A stretch of DNA of 64,000 bases, taken from Ancylobacter polymorphus (lineage in GTDB: Bacteria; Pseudomonadota; Alphaproteobacteria; Rhizobiales; Xanthobacteraceae). The position numbers and the translations under genes are program-made. Of the stretch, positions 1-8,816 are shown in pieces; the first letter of the stretch is position 1; each line of letters starts with the position of its first letter. The notes under the pieces were generated by a model, which saw only the letters and a program-made list of their open reading frames with translations, was not told the DNA's origin and did no database searches. The stretch spans positions 310,001 to 374,000 of the forward strand of contig NZ_JAUSUI010000006.1 in assembly GCF_030813495.1 (NCBI RefSeq), given 5' to 3'.

Positions 1-126
1 ACCGTCTTTCCGATCTTCGGCCAGTATTTCGCCAAGGCCCGGCCCGCTGCCACCCTCATCGTCGCGGGGTTGCTGCAACCGCAGATGAAGATCGAGATCG
101 AGGTAACGGCACGCCGGCAAGGCTGA
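1..126 (+). CDS. RidA/YjgF family protein, C-terminal fragment
   Basis: The window opens inside a gene read in frame 1 that stops with TGA at 124-126, so only the last 41 residues are visible. They contain the pattern RPA-x-T-hydrophobic, then LLQPQMKIEIEV, which is the C-terminal strand and ligand-binding arginine region of RidA enamine/imine deaminases. RidA proteins hydrolyse reactive 2-aminoacrylate. The conserved Arg (in ARPAAT) is present. The start and most of the fold lie outside the window, so the subfamily cannot be set. Confidence 0.75.
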   Translation, partial: TVFPIFGQYFAKARPAATLIVAGLLQPQMKIEIEVTARRQG

Positions 127-211
127 GCCGGGCTGCGCCGCCTTTTCGCTTTACAGCGCCCGCGTCTCGGGATGGAATCGTTCAAAATGAGAACACCCCG
201 GGAGACGCTCC

Positions 212-553
212 ATGTGCCACATCTTCGCCGGCCAGGCGCCCGAAACCTATGACAGCCAGACGCGCTCGGTGCGCATTGGCGGCCATTCCACCTCGATTCG
301 ACTCGAAGCCGCCTTCTGGACCGTGCTGGAAGAGGTTGCCGCCCATCAGGGCATGAGTCTGGGCAAATTCGTCACCAAGCTGCATGACGAGGTGCTGGAA
401 CTGCATGGCGAGGTGCGCAACTTCGCCTCGCTGCTGCGCTGTTCCTGCCTGATTTATCTCGCCGAGCTTCGCCCCGCCGGCATCGCCCCTGCTGCCGCCC
501 GCGAGCGCTATCTCTGCGAGAGTGGGCGGGTGCATCTCCACGCCGCCGAATAG
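212..553 (+). CDS. Ribbon-helix-helix domain protein
   Basis: A 113-residue protein. The segment RSVRIGGHSTSIRLEAAFW at about residues 18-36 is a ribbon-helix-helix strand with the 'TSIRLE' DNA-contact pattern, followed by two helices ending near KLHDEV. This matches the small alphaproteobacterial RHH_4 type of putative DNA-binding protein. The C-terminal third (LLRCSCLIYLAEL onward) is a short helical extension. A GGGAG element lies about 8 bases before the ATG. The target is unknown. It stands alone between the RidA gene and the glyoxalase gene, with no visible partner. Confidence 0.75.
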   Translation: MCHIFAGQAPETYDSQTRSVRIGGHSTSIRLEAAFWTVLEEVAAHQGMSLGKFVTKLHDEVLELHGEVRNFASLLRCSCLIYLAELRPAGIAPAAARERYLCESGRVHLHAAE

Positions 554-690
554 CGCGCGGGCGCCGTCCGCCGGCAATGCACATCGTGGTGATGTGTTAG
601 CGGTCTACCACCTGCCGCTCCCTCTGCGGCCTAGCATCCTCCTCAAGGCGACCATCATCGCCGGAGTGAGTTTCAAGGTCGGAGGTACAG

Positions 691-1086
691 GTGGCGAAGG
701 CCATTCATTCGATGATCCGCGTGCTGGATGAGGCGCGCTCGGTGGATTTCTACACGCGCGCTTTCGGGCTGACGATCGCGCAGCGGCTTCCCTTTGACGG
801 CTTCACGCTGGTCTATCTGCGCAATCCGGAAGCCGATTTCGAGGTCGAACTGACCATCAACCACGACCGCACCGAGCCCTATGTGCTGGGCGACGGCTAC
901 GGGCATATCGCCTTCGTGGTCGACGATCTCGATGCCGAGCACGCTCGATTTACGCAAACCGGCCTAAATCCGCAGCCGGTCAAGGAGTTTTTCCACGAGG
1001 GCGAGCTGCTGGCCAAGTTCTTCTTCGTCACTGACCCCGATGGCTACAAGATCGAGGTGCTGCAAAAACACGGCCGCTACCGCTGA
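691..1086 (+). CDS. gloA: Lactoylglutathione lyase (glyoxalase I), VOC family
   Basis: A 131-residue VOC-fold protein. Glyoxalase I isomerises the methylglyoxal-glutathione hemithioacetal to S-lactoylglutathione in the cytosol. The expected metal ligands are present: His6 (AIHSMIRV), Glu53 (EVELTINHD), His72 (GYGHIAFVVDD) and Glu122 (DGYKIEVLQ). The length equals the usual 130-135 residues. It starts with GTG, supported by a GGAGG element at 680-684. Glyoxalase II, which finishes the pathway, is also in this window at 13528-14301 but is not linked to it. Confidence 0.85.
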   Translation: MAKAIHSMIRVLDEARSVDFYTRAFGLTIAQRLPFDGFTLVYLRNPEADFEVELTINHDRTEPYVLGDGYGHIAFVVDDLDAEHARFTQTGLNPQPVKEFFHEGELLAKFFFVTDPDGYKIEVLQKHGRYR

Positions 1087-1156
1087 ACGACCGCGCCGGT
1101 ACGCCAAGCGGCGCTGAGGACATCAAGAATACATAAGAATACCCTGGGAGGTAACA

Positions 1157-1693
1157 ATGCCAACACTGATCGACAGGCGCGGCCCCTCACGCCGCGCCGT
1201 GCTCGCCGGCCTCGGTGCCGCCGGCGCGCTGATGGTGAGCGGCGCGGCCGTGCTCAACCCGCGCGAGGCGTGGGGGCTGGAAGTCACCGCGCTGAAGCCG
1301 GAGACCATGCGCACGCTCATCGTCATGGCGCGCGACGTCTACCCGCATGACCGCATCCCCGACCGCTTCTACGCCATCGCCATGAAGCCCTATGAGGCGG
1401 ACGCGGCCAAGGACCCGGCGCTGAAAGCGCTCGTCGAGGATGGCGTCGTTACCCTCGACACCCTGTCCAAGGCCAAATACGGCGCGGCCTATGCCGATCT
1501 CGGCTGGGAGGACCAGCGGGTGGCGGTGCTGCGCGAGATCGAGGACAGCGCCTTCTTCCAGAAGGTCCGCGGCGGCCTCGTGGTCGGCCTCTACAACCAG
1601 GAGGAGGTGTGGCCGATCTTCGGTTATGAGGGCGCCTCGGCCGACAAGGGCGGTTACATCGACCGCGGCTTCAACGACATCGCCTGGCTGTGA
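1157..1693 (+). CDS. Tat-exported gluconate 2-dehydrogenase subunit 3-like protein
   Basis: A 178-residue protein with a twin-arginine leader (PSRRAVLAGLGAAGALMVSG, residues 10-29) and a helical body like the small gamma subunit (gluconate_2-dh3 family) of membrane or periplasmic FAD dehydrogenases. A strong GGGAGG site precedes the ATG. The large GMC subunit begins 16 bases after the stop and has no signal of its own, so this subunit probably carries the complex through Tat. The substrate is unknown; relatives oxidise gluconate, sorbitol, fructose or choline-like alcohols. Confidence 0.75.
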   Translation: MPTLIDRRGPSRRAVLAGLGAAGALMVSGAAVLNPREAWGLEVTALKPETMRTLIVMARDVYPHDRIPDRFYAIAMKPYEADAAKDPALKALVEDGVVTLDTLSKAKYGAAYADLGWEDQRVAVLREIEDSAFFQKVRGGLVVGLYNQEEVWPIFGYEGASADKGGYIDRGFNDIAWL

Positions 1694-1708
1694 GGGGAGG
1701 CTCAACCC

Positions 1709-3280
1709 ATGTCCGCACCCTTCGATCTGAATGACGATTCCGTCGTGGTCATCGTCGGCTCCGGCGCCGGCGGCGGCACGCTCGGCACCGAGCTGGCGCT
1801 CAAGGGCATCAAGGTGGTGATCCTTGAGGCCGGTCAGCGCCACAACATGGAAGATTTCGTCAACAATGAGTGGGAGAGCTTCTCCCAGCTCGCCTGGACC
1901 GACATGCGCACCACGTCCGGCTCGTGGCGGGTGCACAAGAACTTCCCCAATCTCCCCGCCTGGATCGTCAAGGCGGTGGGAGGCTCCTCCGTGCACTGGG
2001 CCGGCGCCTCGCTGCGCTTTCAGGAGCACGAGTTCAAGACCCGCACCACCTATGGCGACATTGACGGCGCCAATCTGCTCGACTGGCCGATCACGCTGGC
2101 CGAGCTGGAGCCGTGGTACGCCAAGGCCGAAGACCGGATGGGCGTGACCCGCACCAACGGCATTCCCGGCCTGCCCGGCAACAACAATTTCAAGGTGTTC
2201 GAGGCCGGGGCGAAGAAGATCGGCTATCAGGAGGTCTCGACCGGCCGGATGGCGATCAACAGCGAGCCGCGCGCCGACCGTGGTTCCTGCCAGCAGATCG
2301 GCTTCTGCTTCCAGGGCTGCAAGTCGGGCGCGAAATGGTCGACGCTGATCGCCGAGATTCCGCGCGGCGAGGCCACCGGCAATCTGGAAGTGCGCCCGCA
2401 AAGCATGGTGCAGAAGATCGAGCATGACGCCTCCGGCAAGGTGACGGGCGTCGTCTATGTCGACAAGGACGGCAAGACCCAGCGCCAGAAGGCGCGCATC
2501 GTCGCGGTGGCCGGCAATTCGATCGAGAGCCCGCGCCTGCTGCTCAACTCCGCCAGCAACATGTTCCCGGACGGGCTCGCCAACTCCTCTGGGCAGGTGG
2601 GGCGCAATTACATGCGGCACATGACCGGTTCGGTCTACGGCATCTTCGAGAAGCCGGTGCACATGTATCGCGGCACCACCATGGCTGGCATCGTCCGCGA
2701 CGAGGCGAGGAACGACACCAAGCGCGGCTTCGCCGGCGGCTACGAGATGGAGACGCTTTCGCTCGGCGTGCCGTTCATGGCCGCCTTCCTCGATCCCGGC
2801 GGCTGGGGCCGTTCCTTCACCTCCGCCATGGATGGCTATGTGAACATGGCCGGGCTGTGGATCGTCGGCGAGGACATGCCGCAGGAGACCAATCGCGTCA
2901 CCCTCAACACGGACGTGAAGGACCAGTACGGCCTGCCGGTGGCCAATGTGCATTTCGACGATCATCCCAACGATGTCGCCATGCGCAACCACGCCTATAG
3001 CCGTGGCGCGGCGATATACGATTCGGTCGGCGCTGTCCGTACCTTCCCGACGCCGCCTTACCCCTCCACGCATAATCTCGGTACCAACCGGATGAGCGAG
3101 AAGGCGCGCGACGGCGTGGTGAACAAGCACGGGCAGACGCACGACATCCCGAACCTATTCATCTCTGACGGCAGCCAGTTCACCACCGGCGGCGCCGAGA
3201 ACCCGACGCTGACCATCGTTGCCCTGGCGCTGCGCCAGGCGGATTTCATCGCGGGAGAAATGTCACGCAAGACGATCTGA
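1709..3280 (+). CDS. GMC-family FAD oxidoreductase, large subunit
   Basis: A 523-residue flavoprotein. GSGAGG at residues 17-22 is the FAD dinucleotide-binding loop, followed by the adenine-ribose site ILEAG. The C-terminal GMC signature HNLGTNRM and the active-site segment ending GGAENPTLTI are present. It is probably translated with the upstream Tat subunit as a periplasmic alcohol or sugar-acid dehydrogenase. A membrane cytochrome c subunit, the usual electron acceptor of this three-part enzyme, does not follow; a terminator does. The substrate cannot be read from the sequence. Confidence 0.85.
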   Translation: MSAPFDLNDDSVVVIVGSGAGGGTLGTELALKGIKVVILEAGQRHNMEDFVNNEWESFSQLAWTDMRTTSGSWRVHKNFPNLPAWIVKAVGGSSVHWAGASLRFQEHEFKTRTTYGDIDGANLLDWPITLAELEPWYAKAEDRMGVTRTNGIPGLPGNNNFKVFEAGAKKIGYQEVSTGRMAINSEPRADRGSCQQIGFCFQGCKSGAKWSTLIAEIPRGEATGNLEVRPQSMVQKIEHDASGKVTGVVYVDKDGKTQRQKARIVAVAGNSIESPRLLLNSASNMFPDGLANSSGQVGRNYMRHMTGSVYGIFEKPVHMYRGTTMAGIVRDEARNDTKRGFAGGYEMETLSLGVPFMAAFLDPGGWGRSFTSAMDGYVNMAGLWIVGEDMPQETNRVTLNTDVKDQYGLPVANVHFDDHPNDVAMRNHAYSRGAAIYDSVGAVRTFPTPPYPSTHNLGTNRMSEKARDGVVNKHGQTHDIPNLFISDGSQFTTGGAENPTLTIVALALRQADFIAGEMSRKTI

Positions 3281-3402
3281 TTGGGCGGGGGGTGCGTAGA
3301 AGAGTTGCCGGCATGCCCCCCGGCCACCTCTCGGGGTGACGACTAAACTCGTCCCACTCGAGCGCGATCCGCTCGTCTTGCTTTAATCGGATCCGGCTCC
3401 AG

Positions 3403-3436
3403 GCCGCTGGCGTTTGCGCGCCGGCGGCTTTTTTTT
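3403..3436 (+). terminator. Rho-independent terminator after the GMC operon
   Basis: A 10-base-pair stem (3403-3412 with 3419-3428, one G-U pair) with loop TTTGCG is followed by eight T. It lies 120 bases after the dehydrogenase stop and ends that transcript before leuB. Confidence 0.85.
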
Positions 3437-3555
3437 CCGCGCGAGGGGGCCTCGCCCGCGCCGGATCGGCCAATGTCTTGCCAGCGTCAGGCTTAGCGAT
3501 TAGCAACGCTTCGCCTGAGACAGAGGCTCGGGCCACAGGCGAATGCGAGGAAACC

Positions 3556-4665
3556 ATGGCGACCCACAAGCTCCTGCTTCTTCCCGGCGACGGTATCGGC
3601 GTCGAAGTGATGGCCGAGGTGAAGCGGGTCATTGATTGGCTCGACCGGCGCGGTGTCGCTTCCTTCGCCATCGAGGAAGACCTCGTCGGCGGGGCTGCCT
3701 ATGATTCCTGCGGCCAGCCGATATCCGAGGAGGCGATGGCCAAGGCCTTCGCGGCGGATGCGATCCTGCTCGGCGCCGTGGGCGGCACCAAATGGGCGAA
3801 TGTGCCCTATGAGGACCGGCCTGAAGCCGGCCTGCTGCGCCTTCGCAAGGACCTGCAGCTTTTCGCCAATCTGCGCCCCGCCGTCTGCTACCCTGCGCTC
3901 GCCGATGCCTCCAGCCTCAAGCGCGAGCTGGTCGAAGGGCTCGACGTGCTGATCGTGCGTGAGCTGACCGGCGGCGTCTATTTCGGCGAGCCCAAGACCA
4001 TCACCGACCTCAGCGATGGCCAGAAGCGCGCCGTCGACACCCAGGTCTACGAATCCTACGAGATCGAGCGCATCGCCCGCGTCGCCTTCGAGCTCGCCCG
4101 CACCCGCCGCAACAAGGTGGTTTCCACCGAGAAGCACAACGTCATGAAGACCGGCCTGCTGTGGAAGCAGGTGGTGAGCGAGGTGCATGGCTCGGCCTAT
4201 GAGGACGTGCATCTGGAGCACCAGCTGGCGGATTCCTGCGGCATGCAGCTGGTGCGCGCGCCCAAGCAGTTCGACGTGATCGTTACCGACAATCTGTTCG
4301 GCGACATTCTCTCGGACGTGGCGGCGATGCTCACGGGTTCGCTCGGCATGTTGCCCTCCGCCTCGCTGGGCGGCGTCGAGGAGCTCTCCGGCCGACGGCG
4401 CGCGCTTTATGAGCCCGTGCACGGCGCCGCCCCGGACATCGCTGGCAAGGGGCTGGCCAACCCGATCGCAATGATCGGCTCGCTGGCCATGGCGCTGCGC
4501 TATTCCTTCGGCGAGCTGGAAGCGGCGGACCGCATCGAGGCGGCGATCGCCGGCGTGCTGGCGGGCGGGGTGCGTACGGCCGACATCTATTCCGAGGGCA
4601 AGACCCGGGTCGGCACGTCAGGCATGGGTGACGCCATCCTCGCCGAACTCGACAAGGCCAACTGA
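3556..4665 (+). CDS. leuB: 3-isopropylmalate dehydrogenase
   Basis: A 369-residue enzyme of leucine biosynthesis that oxidatively decarboxylates (2R,3S)-3-isopropylmalate with NAD. The N terminus [11 protein letters not shown] (PGDGIG at 10-15), the substrate-binding [13 protein letters not shown] segment and the decarboxylating-dehydrogenase signature [19 protein letters not shown] are all present. An in-frame opening runs upstream to 3478, but the ATG at 3556 has a GAGGA site and gives the family N terminus. It is monocistronic, between two terminators; leuC and leuD are not here. Confidence 0.97.
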   Translation: MATHKLLLLPGDGIGVEVMAEVKRVIDWLDRRGVASFAIEEDLVGGAAYDSCGQPISEEAMAKAFAADAILLGAVGGTKWANVPYEDRPEAGLLRLRKDLQLFANLRPAVCYPALADASSLKRELVEGLDVLIVRELTGGVYFGEPKTITDLSDGQKRAVDTQVYESYEIERIARVAFELARTRRNKVVSTEKHNVMKTGLLWKQVVSEVHGSAYEDVHLEHQLADSCGMQLVRAPKQFDVIVTDNLFGDILSDVAAMLTGSLGMLPSASLGGVEELSGRRRALYEPVHGAAPDIAGKGLANPIAMIGSLAMALRYSFGELEAADRIEAAIAGVLAGGVRTADIYSEGKTRVGTSGMGDAILAELDKAN

Positions 4666-4692
4666 GCCGCCGGACCCCGCGCCAAGCTCATG

Positions 4693-4719
4693 AAAAGCCC
4701 GGCCTGTGCCGGGCTTTTT
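4693..4719 (+). terminator. Terminator after leuB
   Basis: AAAGCCCGGC (4694-4703), loop CTGT, GCCGGGCTTT (4708-4717), then T. It is a perfect stem starting 28 bases after the leuB stop. Confidence 0.85.
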
Positions 4720-4755
4720 ACTGTCCGGGCTTTTTGCGTCGTGGCTCGGCCTATG

Positions 4756-4780
4756 AAAAAGCCCGGCGCGAGCCGGGCTT
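4756..4780 (-). terminator. Terminator after the 4818-5093 gene
   Basis: A 7-base-pair stem (4761-4767 with 4772-4778) with loop GCGA. On the minus strand it is followed by five T (4760-4756). It lies 37 bases beyond the stop of the minus-strand exported protein. Confidence 0.8.
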
Positions 4781-4817
4781 TGGTGTCGTCAGGCGAGGCG
4801 CCGAAAAACCAGGCGAA

Positions 4818-5093
4818 TCAGTAGCCCGGCAGGTCGAAGCGGCTCGGCAGCGGCCAGCGAATGCCGGTGATGCCACCATCATTGCCATACTGCGGATACA
4901 CCGACTGGGCGACATAGATGTAATTGAGGTCGCGCGCCGTGCCGGGCTTCACCACCGGACCGGGATCGAGATAGGAGCGCGGCGGCAGCTTGCGAATGAT
5001 AATGCGGTTGCTGTCCTGCGCCTGGGCAGGGGCCGTGGCGACGACGGCGGAGCCGGCGACAAGAGCGGCAAGGGCGAACAGGGCGACACGCAT
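4818..5093 (-). CDS. Small exported protein of unknown function
   Basis: A 91-residue protein. Residues 1-26 are a clear Sec signal peptide (ALFALAALVAGSAVVA, cleavage after AQA). The mature 65 residues are rich in Pro, Tyr and Gly (RSYLDPGPVV, SVYPQYGNDGG) with no cysteine and no domain I recognise. It looks like the short conserved periplasmic proteins common in this order. It lies downstream of ispA on the same strand, after a 97-base gap, so it may be cotranscribed. Confidence 0.7.
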   Translation of the reverse strand: MRVALFALAALVAGSAVVATAPAQAQDSNRIIIRKLPPRSYLDPGPVVKPGTARDLNYIYVAQSVYPQYGNDGGITGIRWPLPSRFDLPGY

Positions 5094-5190
5094 CTCAACC
5101 TCCAGGAAACGGTCGCGTCGCGCGGCGCGGACGGTCTCGTTCGGTACAACATTGCCCGGAACTTATCGTTCCGTCGAGATGATGAAAGTC

Positions 5191-6129
5191 CTAATTGCGC
5201 CGATCGGCGATGAAATATGCCGCTTCCACGAGAAGTGTGGCCGCGCTGCCAAAGCCGGCAAGGGCCGCTTCCGCCTCGCTGACCAACCGCGCCAGTTCCG
5301 CCCGCGCCCCCTCGATGCCCAGCTTTCCGACCAATGTGGCCTTGCCGGCGGCGGCGTCCTTGCCCACGGCCTTCCCCACCAGCCCCGCTTCGCCCTCGAC
5401 ATCGAGCAGGTCGTCGGCGATCTGGAAGGCACGGCCGACGGCGCGGGCGTAGCGGTCCAGGCTGGCGCGCTCAGCGGGGCTCGCCCGCCCGAGCAGGGCG
5501 CCGGCCTCGCAGGCTTGGCGCAGCAGGGCACCGGTCTTCATCGCCTGCAACTCGATGATGGAATCGGCCGGCAGGTCGAGCGGAACGCCGTGCGCCGCGC
5601 CTTCCGCGAACCGGCCCTCGGCGGCGAGGTCGAGCATCTGCCCGCCGATCATGCCGGCCACTCCCGCCGCGCGGGCCAGGCTGGCGATGAGGGCGAGACG
5701 CACCGCCGGATCAGTCTCAGTCGCGTCATCCGCGAGGATCTCGAAGGCGAGGGTCAACAACCCGTCGCCCGCCAGAATCGCGGTGGCCTCGTCATAGGCG
5801 CGGTGAACGGTCGGCCGGCCGCGCCGCATATCGTCATTGTCCATGGCGGGCAGGTCGTCATGCACCAGCGAATAGCAGTGGATGCACTCCAGCGCCGCCG
5901 CTGCCGGCATCGCCGCATGCGAGGGGACACCGAACAGCGCGGCCGATTCGATCACCAGGAACGGGCGCAGCCTTTTACCGCCGGCCAGCGTCGCGTGCCG
6001 CATCGCCGCCGACAGACGCGCGCCCGGCGCTCCGCTGCGGGCGATGGCGCCGTCGATATAGGCCGCGACGGAATCGGCGGTGGCGGCGAGCGCAACGGCG
6101 AGGGCAGGGCGGTTTTCGGCAGCGGACAT
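5191..6129 (-). CDS. ispA: Polyprenyl synthetase, farnesyl diphosphate synthase type
   Basis: A 312-residue trans-prenyltransferase that condenses IPP with allylic diphosphates. The first Asp-rich motif DDLPAMD is at 91-97 and the second is in QIADDLLDVEG. Tyr and Ser at the -5 and -4 positions before the first motif match E. coli IspA and argue for a short (C15) product, though a C20 product cannot be excluded. The opening continues to 6270, but the ATG at 6129 gives the family length. It is divergent from mtgA across 139 bases. Confidence 0.88.
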   Translation of the reverse strand: MSAAENRPALAVALAATADSVAAYIDGAIARSGAPGARLSAAMRHATLAGGKRLRPFLVIESAALFGVPSHAAMPAAAALECIHCYSLVHDDLPAMDNDDMRRGRPTVHRAYDEATAILAGDGLLTLAFEILADDATETDPAVRLALIASLARAAGVAGMIGGQMLDLAAEGRFAEGAAHGVPLDLPADSIIELQAMKTGALLRQACEAGALLGRASPAERASLDRYARAVGRAFQIADDLLDVEGEAGLVGKAVGKDAAAGKATLVGKLGIEGARAELARLVSEAEAALAGFGSAATLLVEAAYFIADRRN

Positions 6130-6268
6130 CGGACCGAGGGATCGTTCAAGAGGGTAATGCGTTGCGTGCCCGAGGCGGGCGGTGGGGTCAAGCGAGGCGA
6201 TTGCCGCAGTCCCTCCCGGTCGACCGGCGGAAGCGGGGCGGCTACAGTGCCCGCGGCGGGGAGAACGC

Positions 6269-6937
6269 ATGGGTCGGGTGTGGAGCTGGGTCTGGAAGAT
6301 CGCACTCGTGGTGGTGGCGACCCCGCTCGTGCTTGGTCTTCTCTATAATATGGTCCCCGCGCCCTCCACGCTGATGCTCGGCCGCTGGGCCACCGGTCAG
6401 AGGGTGGAACGGGTGTGGCTACCCCTCGACGACATTTCGCCCACGCTCATCCGTTCCGTGCTGGCCTCGGAGGATGCGCGCTTCTGCTCCCATTCCGGCA
6501 TCGACATGGTGGAACTGCAGGGGGTGATCGACGAATCGGACGGGCTCAACGCGCCGCGCGGGGCCTCCACCATCACCATGCAGCTCGCCAAGAACCTGTT
6601 CCTGTGGAACGGCCGCAGCGTCATCCGCAAGGGGCTGGAACTGCCGCTGGCCCTGTATCTCAATGCGGTGATGACCAAGCATCGCCAGCTGGAAATCTAC
6701 CTCAACATCGCCGAATGGGGGCCGGATGGCGAGTTCGGCGTCGAGGCGGGCGCGCAACGGGCCTTCGGTCGCTCCGCCCGCGATCTCTCGGCGCGGCAGG
6801 CGGCGCTGCTCGCGGTCATGCTGCCCAATCCGCATAACCGCAACGCCGGCAAGCCGGGACGGGGGCTGAACCGGCTGGCGGGAAACCTGCAGGCGCGCAT
6901 TCCGCGCGAGGGGCCGGAGCTGACCTCCTGCCTGTGA
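6269..6937 (+). CDS. mtgA: Monofunctional biosynthetic peptidoglycan transglycosylase
   Basis: A 222-residue GT51 glycosyltransferase that polymerises lipid II into glycan strands at the inner membrane. Residues 10-28 form the single N-terminal membrane anchor. The catalytic Glu68 (LASEDARF), the RGASTITMQLAKN motif and the downstream EIYLNIAEWG block are all seen. There is no transpeptidase domain, which separates it from class A PBPs. The ATG at 6269 has a GGGGAG site; an earlier in-frame start would place residues before the anchor inside the divergent promoter region. Confidence 0.93.
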   Translation: MGRVWSWVWKIALVVVATPLVLGLLYNMVPAPSTLMLGRWATGQRVERVWLPLDDISPTLIRSVLASEDARFCSHSGIDMVELQGVIDESDGLNAPRGASTITMQLAKNLFLWNGRSVIRKGLELPLALYLNAVMTKHRQLEIYLNIAEWGPDGEFGVEAGAQRAFGRSARDLSARQAALLAVMLPNPHNRNAGKPGRGLNRLAGNLQARIPREGPELTSCL

Positions 6938-6980
6938 GACGCACCGCGCGGTAAGCGTGCGACAGAATTGCGTCAGCCCC

Positions 6981-7009
6981 TTTCGCTCGCGCCCATGAGT
7001 CTGTATAAG
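6981..7009 (+). promoter_or_regulatory. Candidate sigma-70 promoter of rpmF
   Basis: TTTCGC (6981-6986), 17-base spacer, TATAAG (7004-7009). The -10 is 5 of 6 to consensus while the -35 is weak. It lies 75 bases before rpmF, downstream of the mtgA stop. Confidence 0.45.
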
Positions 7010-7084
7010 CCGCCACTCGAATTACGCACCATCCGGCGCGGCCCTTCCGACTGGGCGTGAGCCAGGCCGGGACAGGAGAAGACC

Positions 7085-7270
7085 ATGGCAGTTCCGAAGA
7101 AGAAAACCAGCCCGTCGCGTCGCGGCATGCGCCGTTCCGCCGATGCCCTCGCCAAGCCGACCTATATCGAGGACAAGGATTCGGGCGAGCTGCGCCGTCC
7201 GCACCACCTGGACCTGAAGACCGGCATGTACAAGGGCCGTCAGGTGCTGAAGGTGAAGGCCGAGGCCTGA
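7085..7270 (+). CDS. rpmF: 50S ribosomal protein L32
   Basis: A 61-residue basic protein beginning [17 protein letters not shown], the L32 signature, with the alphaproteobacterial ending [11 protein letters not shown]. It has no zinc-binding cysteines, as usual for the C-minus form in this group. A GGAGA element precedes the ATG. It stands alone with its own terminator; the plsX-fabH genes that follow rpmF in some bacteria are absent. Confidence 0.97.
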   Translation: MAVPKKKTSPSRRGMRRSADALAKPTYIEDKDSGELRRPHHLDLKTGMYKGRQVLKVKAEA

Positions 7271-7298
7271 TCGCCCCGGACCCGTGCCGATCTGTCTG

Positions 7299-7322
7299 AA
7301 GCCGGCCCTCGGGCCGGCTTTC
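7299..7322 (+). terminator. Terminator after rpmF
   Basis: AGCCGGCC (7300-7307), four-base loop, GGCCGGCT (7312-7319), then TTT. The stem is strong and the T tract short; it lies 29 bases after the stop. Confidence 0.7.
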
Positions 7323-7464
7323 GCGTGTCCGGCCGGCATTCGCCCCGCGTGGCGGTAACGATCCAGAAGCGTTGGTGCCGTATCCTTGTAGGGTCGCCAC
7401 TGCTATCGTGCCGCCCGCACCCGTAAAGGTGTGATCGTCGGGCGCGTCGAACGGAGAGCCTGTT

Positions 7465-8697
7465 GTGTCGCGTAAGTCTAGTCGTGGATCGCGCAGTGGC
7501 TTCGCTTGGATCGTGGCGCTGGCGCTGGCGCTGATCGCGCCTGTTCTGGCCGGATGTGCCGGGCGCCCGGGGCCGGACGCGCTCTCCGTCATCACCGACG
7601 AGGATGTCAGCATCGGCACCCACACGCTGCTGGTGGCGTCGGCCCGTGCGCGCGACCCGCGGCCCGGCGTGTTCTACAATGGCGAACGCACCCCGGAACT
7701 GAGCTTCGCCAAGGTTCAGGTCAGCGTTCCGCCCACCCACAAGCCCGGCATGGTGGAAGCGCCGACACAGTCGCCGCCCAATCCCGCCACCGACATGGTG
7801 GTGCGCGAGGCGGTCTATCGCGAGACGCCGAAGCAATTCACCGCCGATCTCAAGAGCGAACTGGCGAAATACCCGGCCGGCAAGCGGCAGGCGGTGATCT
7901 TCGTCCATGGCTACAACACGCTGTTCTCCGAGGCGCTGTACCGGCTCACCCAGATGGCCGAGGATTCCAAGGCCACGGGCGTCCCGGTGCTGTTCACCTG
8001 GGCCTCGCGCGGCGAAATCGCCGATTATGTCTACGATAACAACAGTGCCACTGCGGCCCGCGACCGGCTGGAAGAGACGATCCGTCTCGTCTTCGACAGC
8101 GGCGCCGATCAGGTGAGCATCGTCGCGCATTCCATGGGCAATTGGGTGACGGTCGAGGCGCTGCGGCAGATCCAGATCTCCGGCAAGCGCCTGCCGGTGG
8201 AGAAGATCGGCAACATTGTGCTGGCCGCGCCTGATATCGACGTGGACGTGTTCAAGAGCCAGCTCAAGCGCTTCGGCAAGCCGCCCAAGCCCTTCATCGT
8301 CATCGTGTCGAGCGACGACAAGGCGCTGGCCTTCTCCAATTTCATCGCCGGCGACAAGCCCCGTCTCGGCGCCTACACCCAGGACACCGAACTGGTCGAA
8401 CTGGGCGCCGTCGTCGTCGACATGTCCAAGGTGAAGTCGGTGGATGGATTCAATCACGCGAAATTCGCCCAGCTGGCGGAGATGGCGCCGGAACTGCGTG
8501 GAATGATCACGCGCGCCGCGCATGGCGAAGCGACGCCCCCGTCCAATGTCGAGGTGGCCGGCATCCGCTTCGTCGGGCTGGACCGTGTCCGCGCGGCGCA
8601 GGTGACCTCGGGGCTGCCCGTGGTTCAGGTGCCGGCGAATGGGGCGGTCACCGGCGATGCCGCAGTCGTTACGGCCAATTCCGTGGCGCAGCCCTGA
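7465..8697 (+). CDS. Lipoprotein alpha/beta hydrolase (DUF900 type)
   Basis: A 410-residue protein starting at GTG 7465. Residues about 12-32 are a signal peptide ending in the lipobox LAGC, so it should be a lipoprotein. The body holds the alpha/beta-hydrolase oxyanion segment VIFVHGYNTLF and the nucleophile elbow VAHSMGNW, as in DUF900 esterases. The last about 60 residues are a weakly conserved extension. The substrate is unknown. It is convergent with phaR across 119 bases. Confidence 0.8.
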   Translation: MSRKSSRGSRSGFAWIVALALALIAPVLAGCAGRPGPDALSVITDEDVSIGTHTLLVASARARDPRPGVFYNGERTPELSFAKVQVSVPPTHKPGMVEAPTQSPPNPATDMVVREAVYRETPKQFTADLKSELAKYPAGKRQAVIFVHGYNTLFSEALYRLTQMAEDSKATGVPVLFTWASRGEIADYVYDNNSATAARDRLEETIRLVFDSGADQVSIVAHSMGNWVTVEALRQIQISGKRLPVEKIGNIVLAAPDIDVDVFKSQLKRFGKPPKPFIVIVSSDDKALAFSNFIAGDKPRLGAYTQDTELVELGAVVVDMSKVKSVDGFNHAKFAQLAEMAPELRGMITRAAHGEATPPSNVEVAGIRFVGLDRVRAAQVTSGLPVVQVPANGAVTGDAAVVTANSVAQP

Positions 8698-8782
8698 CCC
8701 CAGAGGCGCTGGCGCCGTATCTCGGCCCGCCACTGCCGGCCGGGCGCCAGACCTCGCGCGTGACGTGAGGCGGCGCCGGGCC

Positions 8783-8802
8783 GGCCGAGAGCCGGCTCGG
8801 CC
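8783..8802. terminator. Hairpin between convergent hydrolase and phaR
   Basis: GGCCGAG (8783-8789), loop AGCCGG, CTCGGCC (8796-8802), then GTTTCCCC. It is a good stem with a poor T tract, so it may only slow transcripts from either side. Confidence 0.4.
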
Positions 8803-8816
8803 GTTTCCCCGGTGGA

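Noticed and set aside
1187-3142. A 651-codon frame antisense to the GMC gene
   Set aside because: It is a shadow of the conserved flavoprotein frame; the plus-strand protein has clear FAD and GMC motifs.
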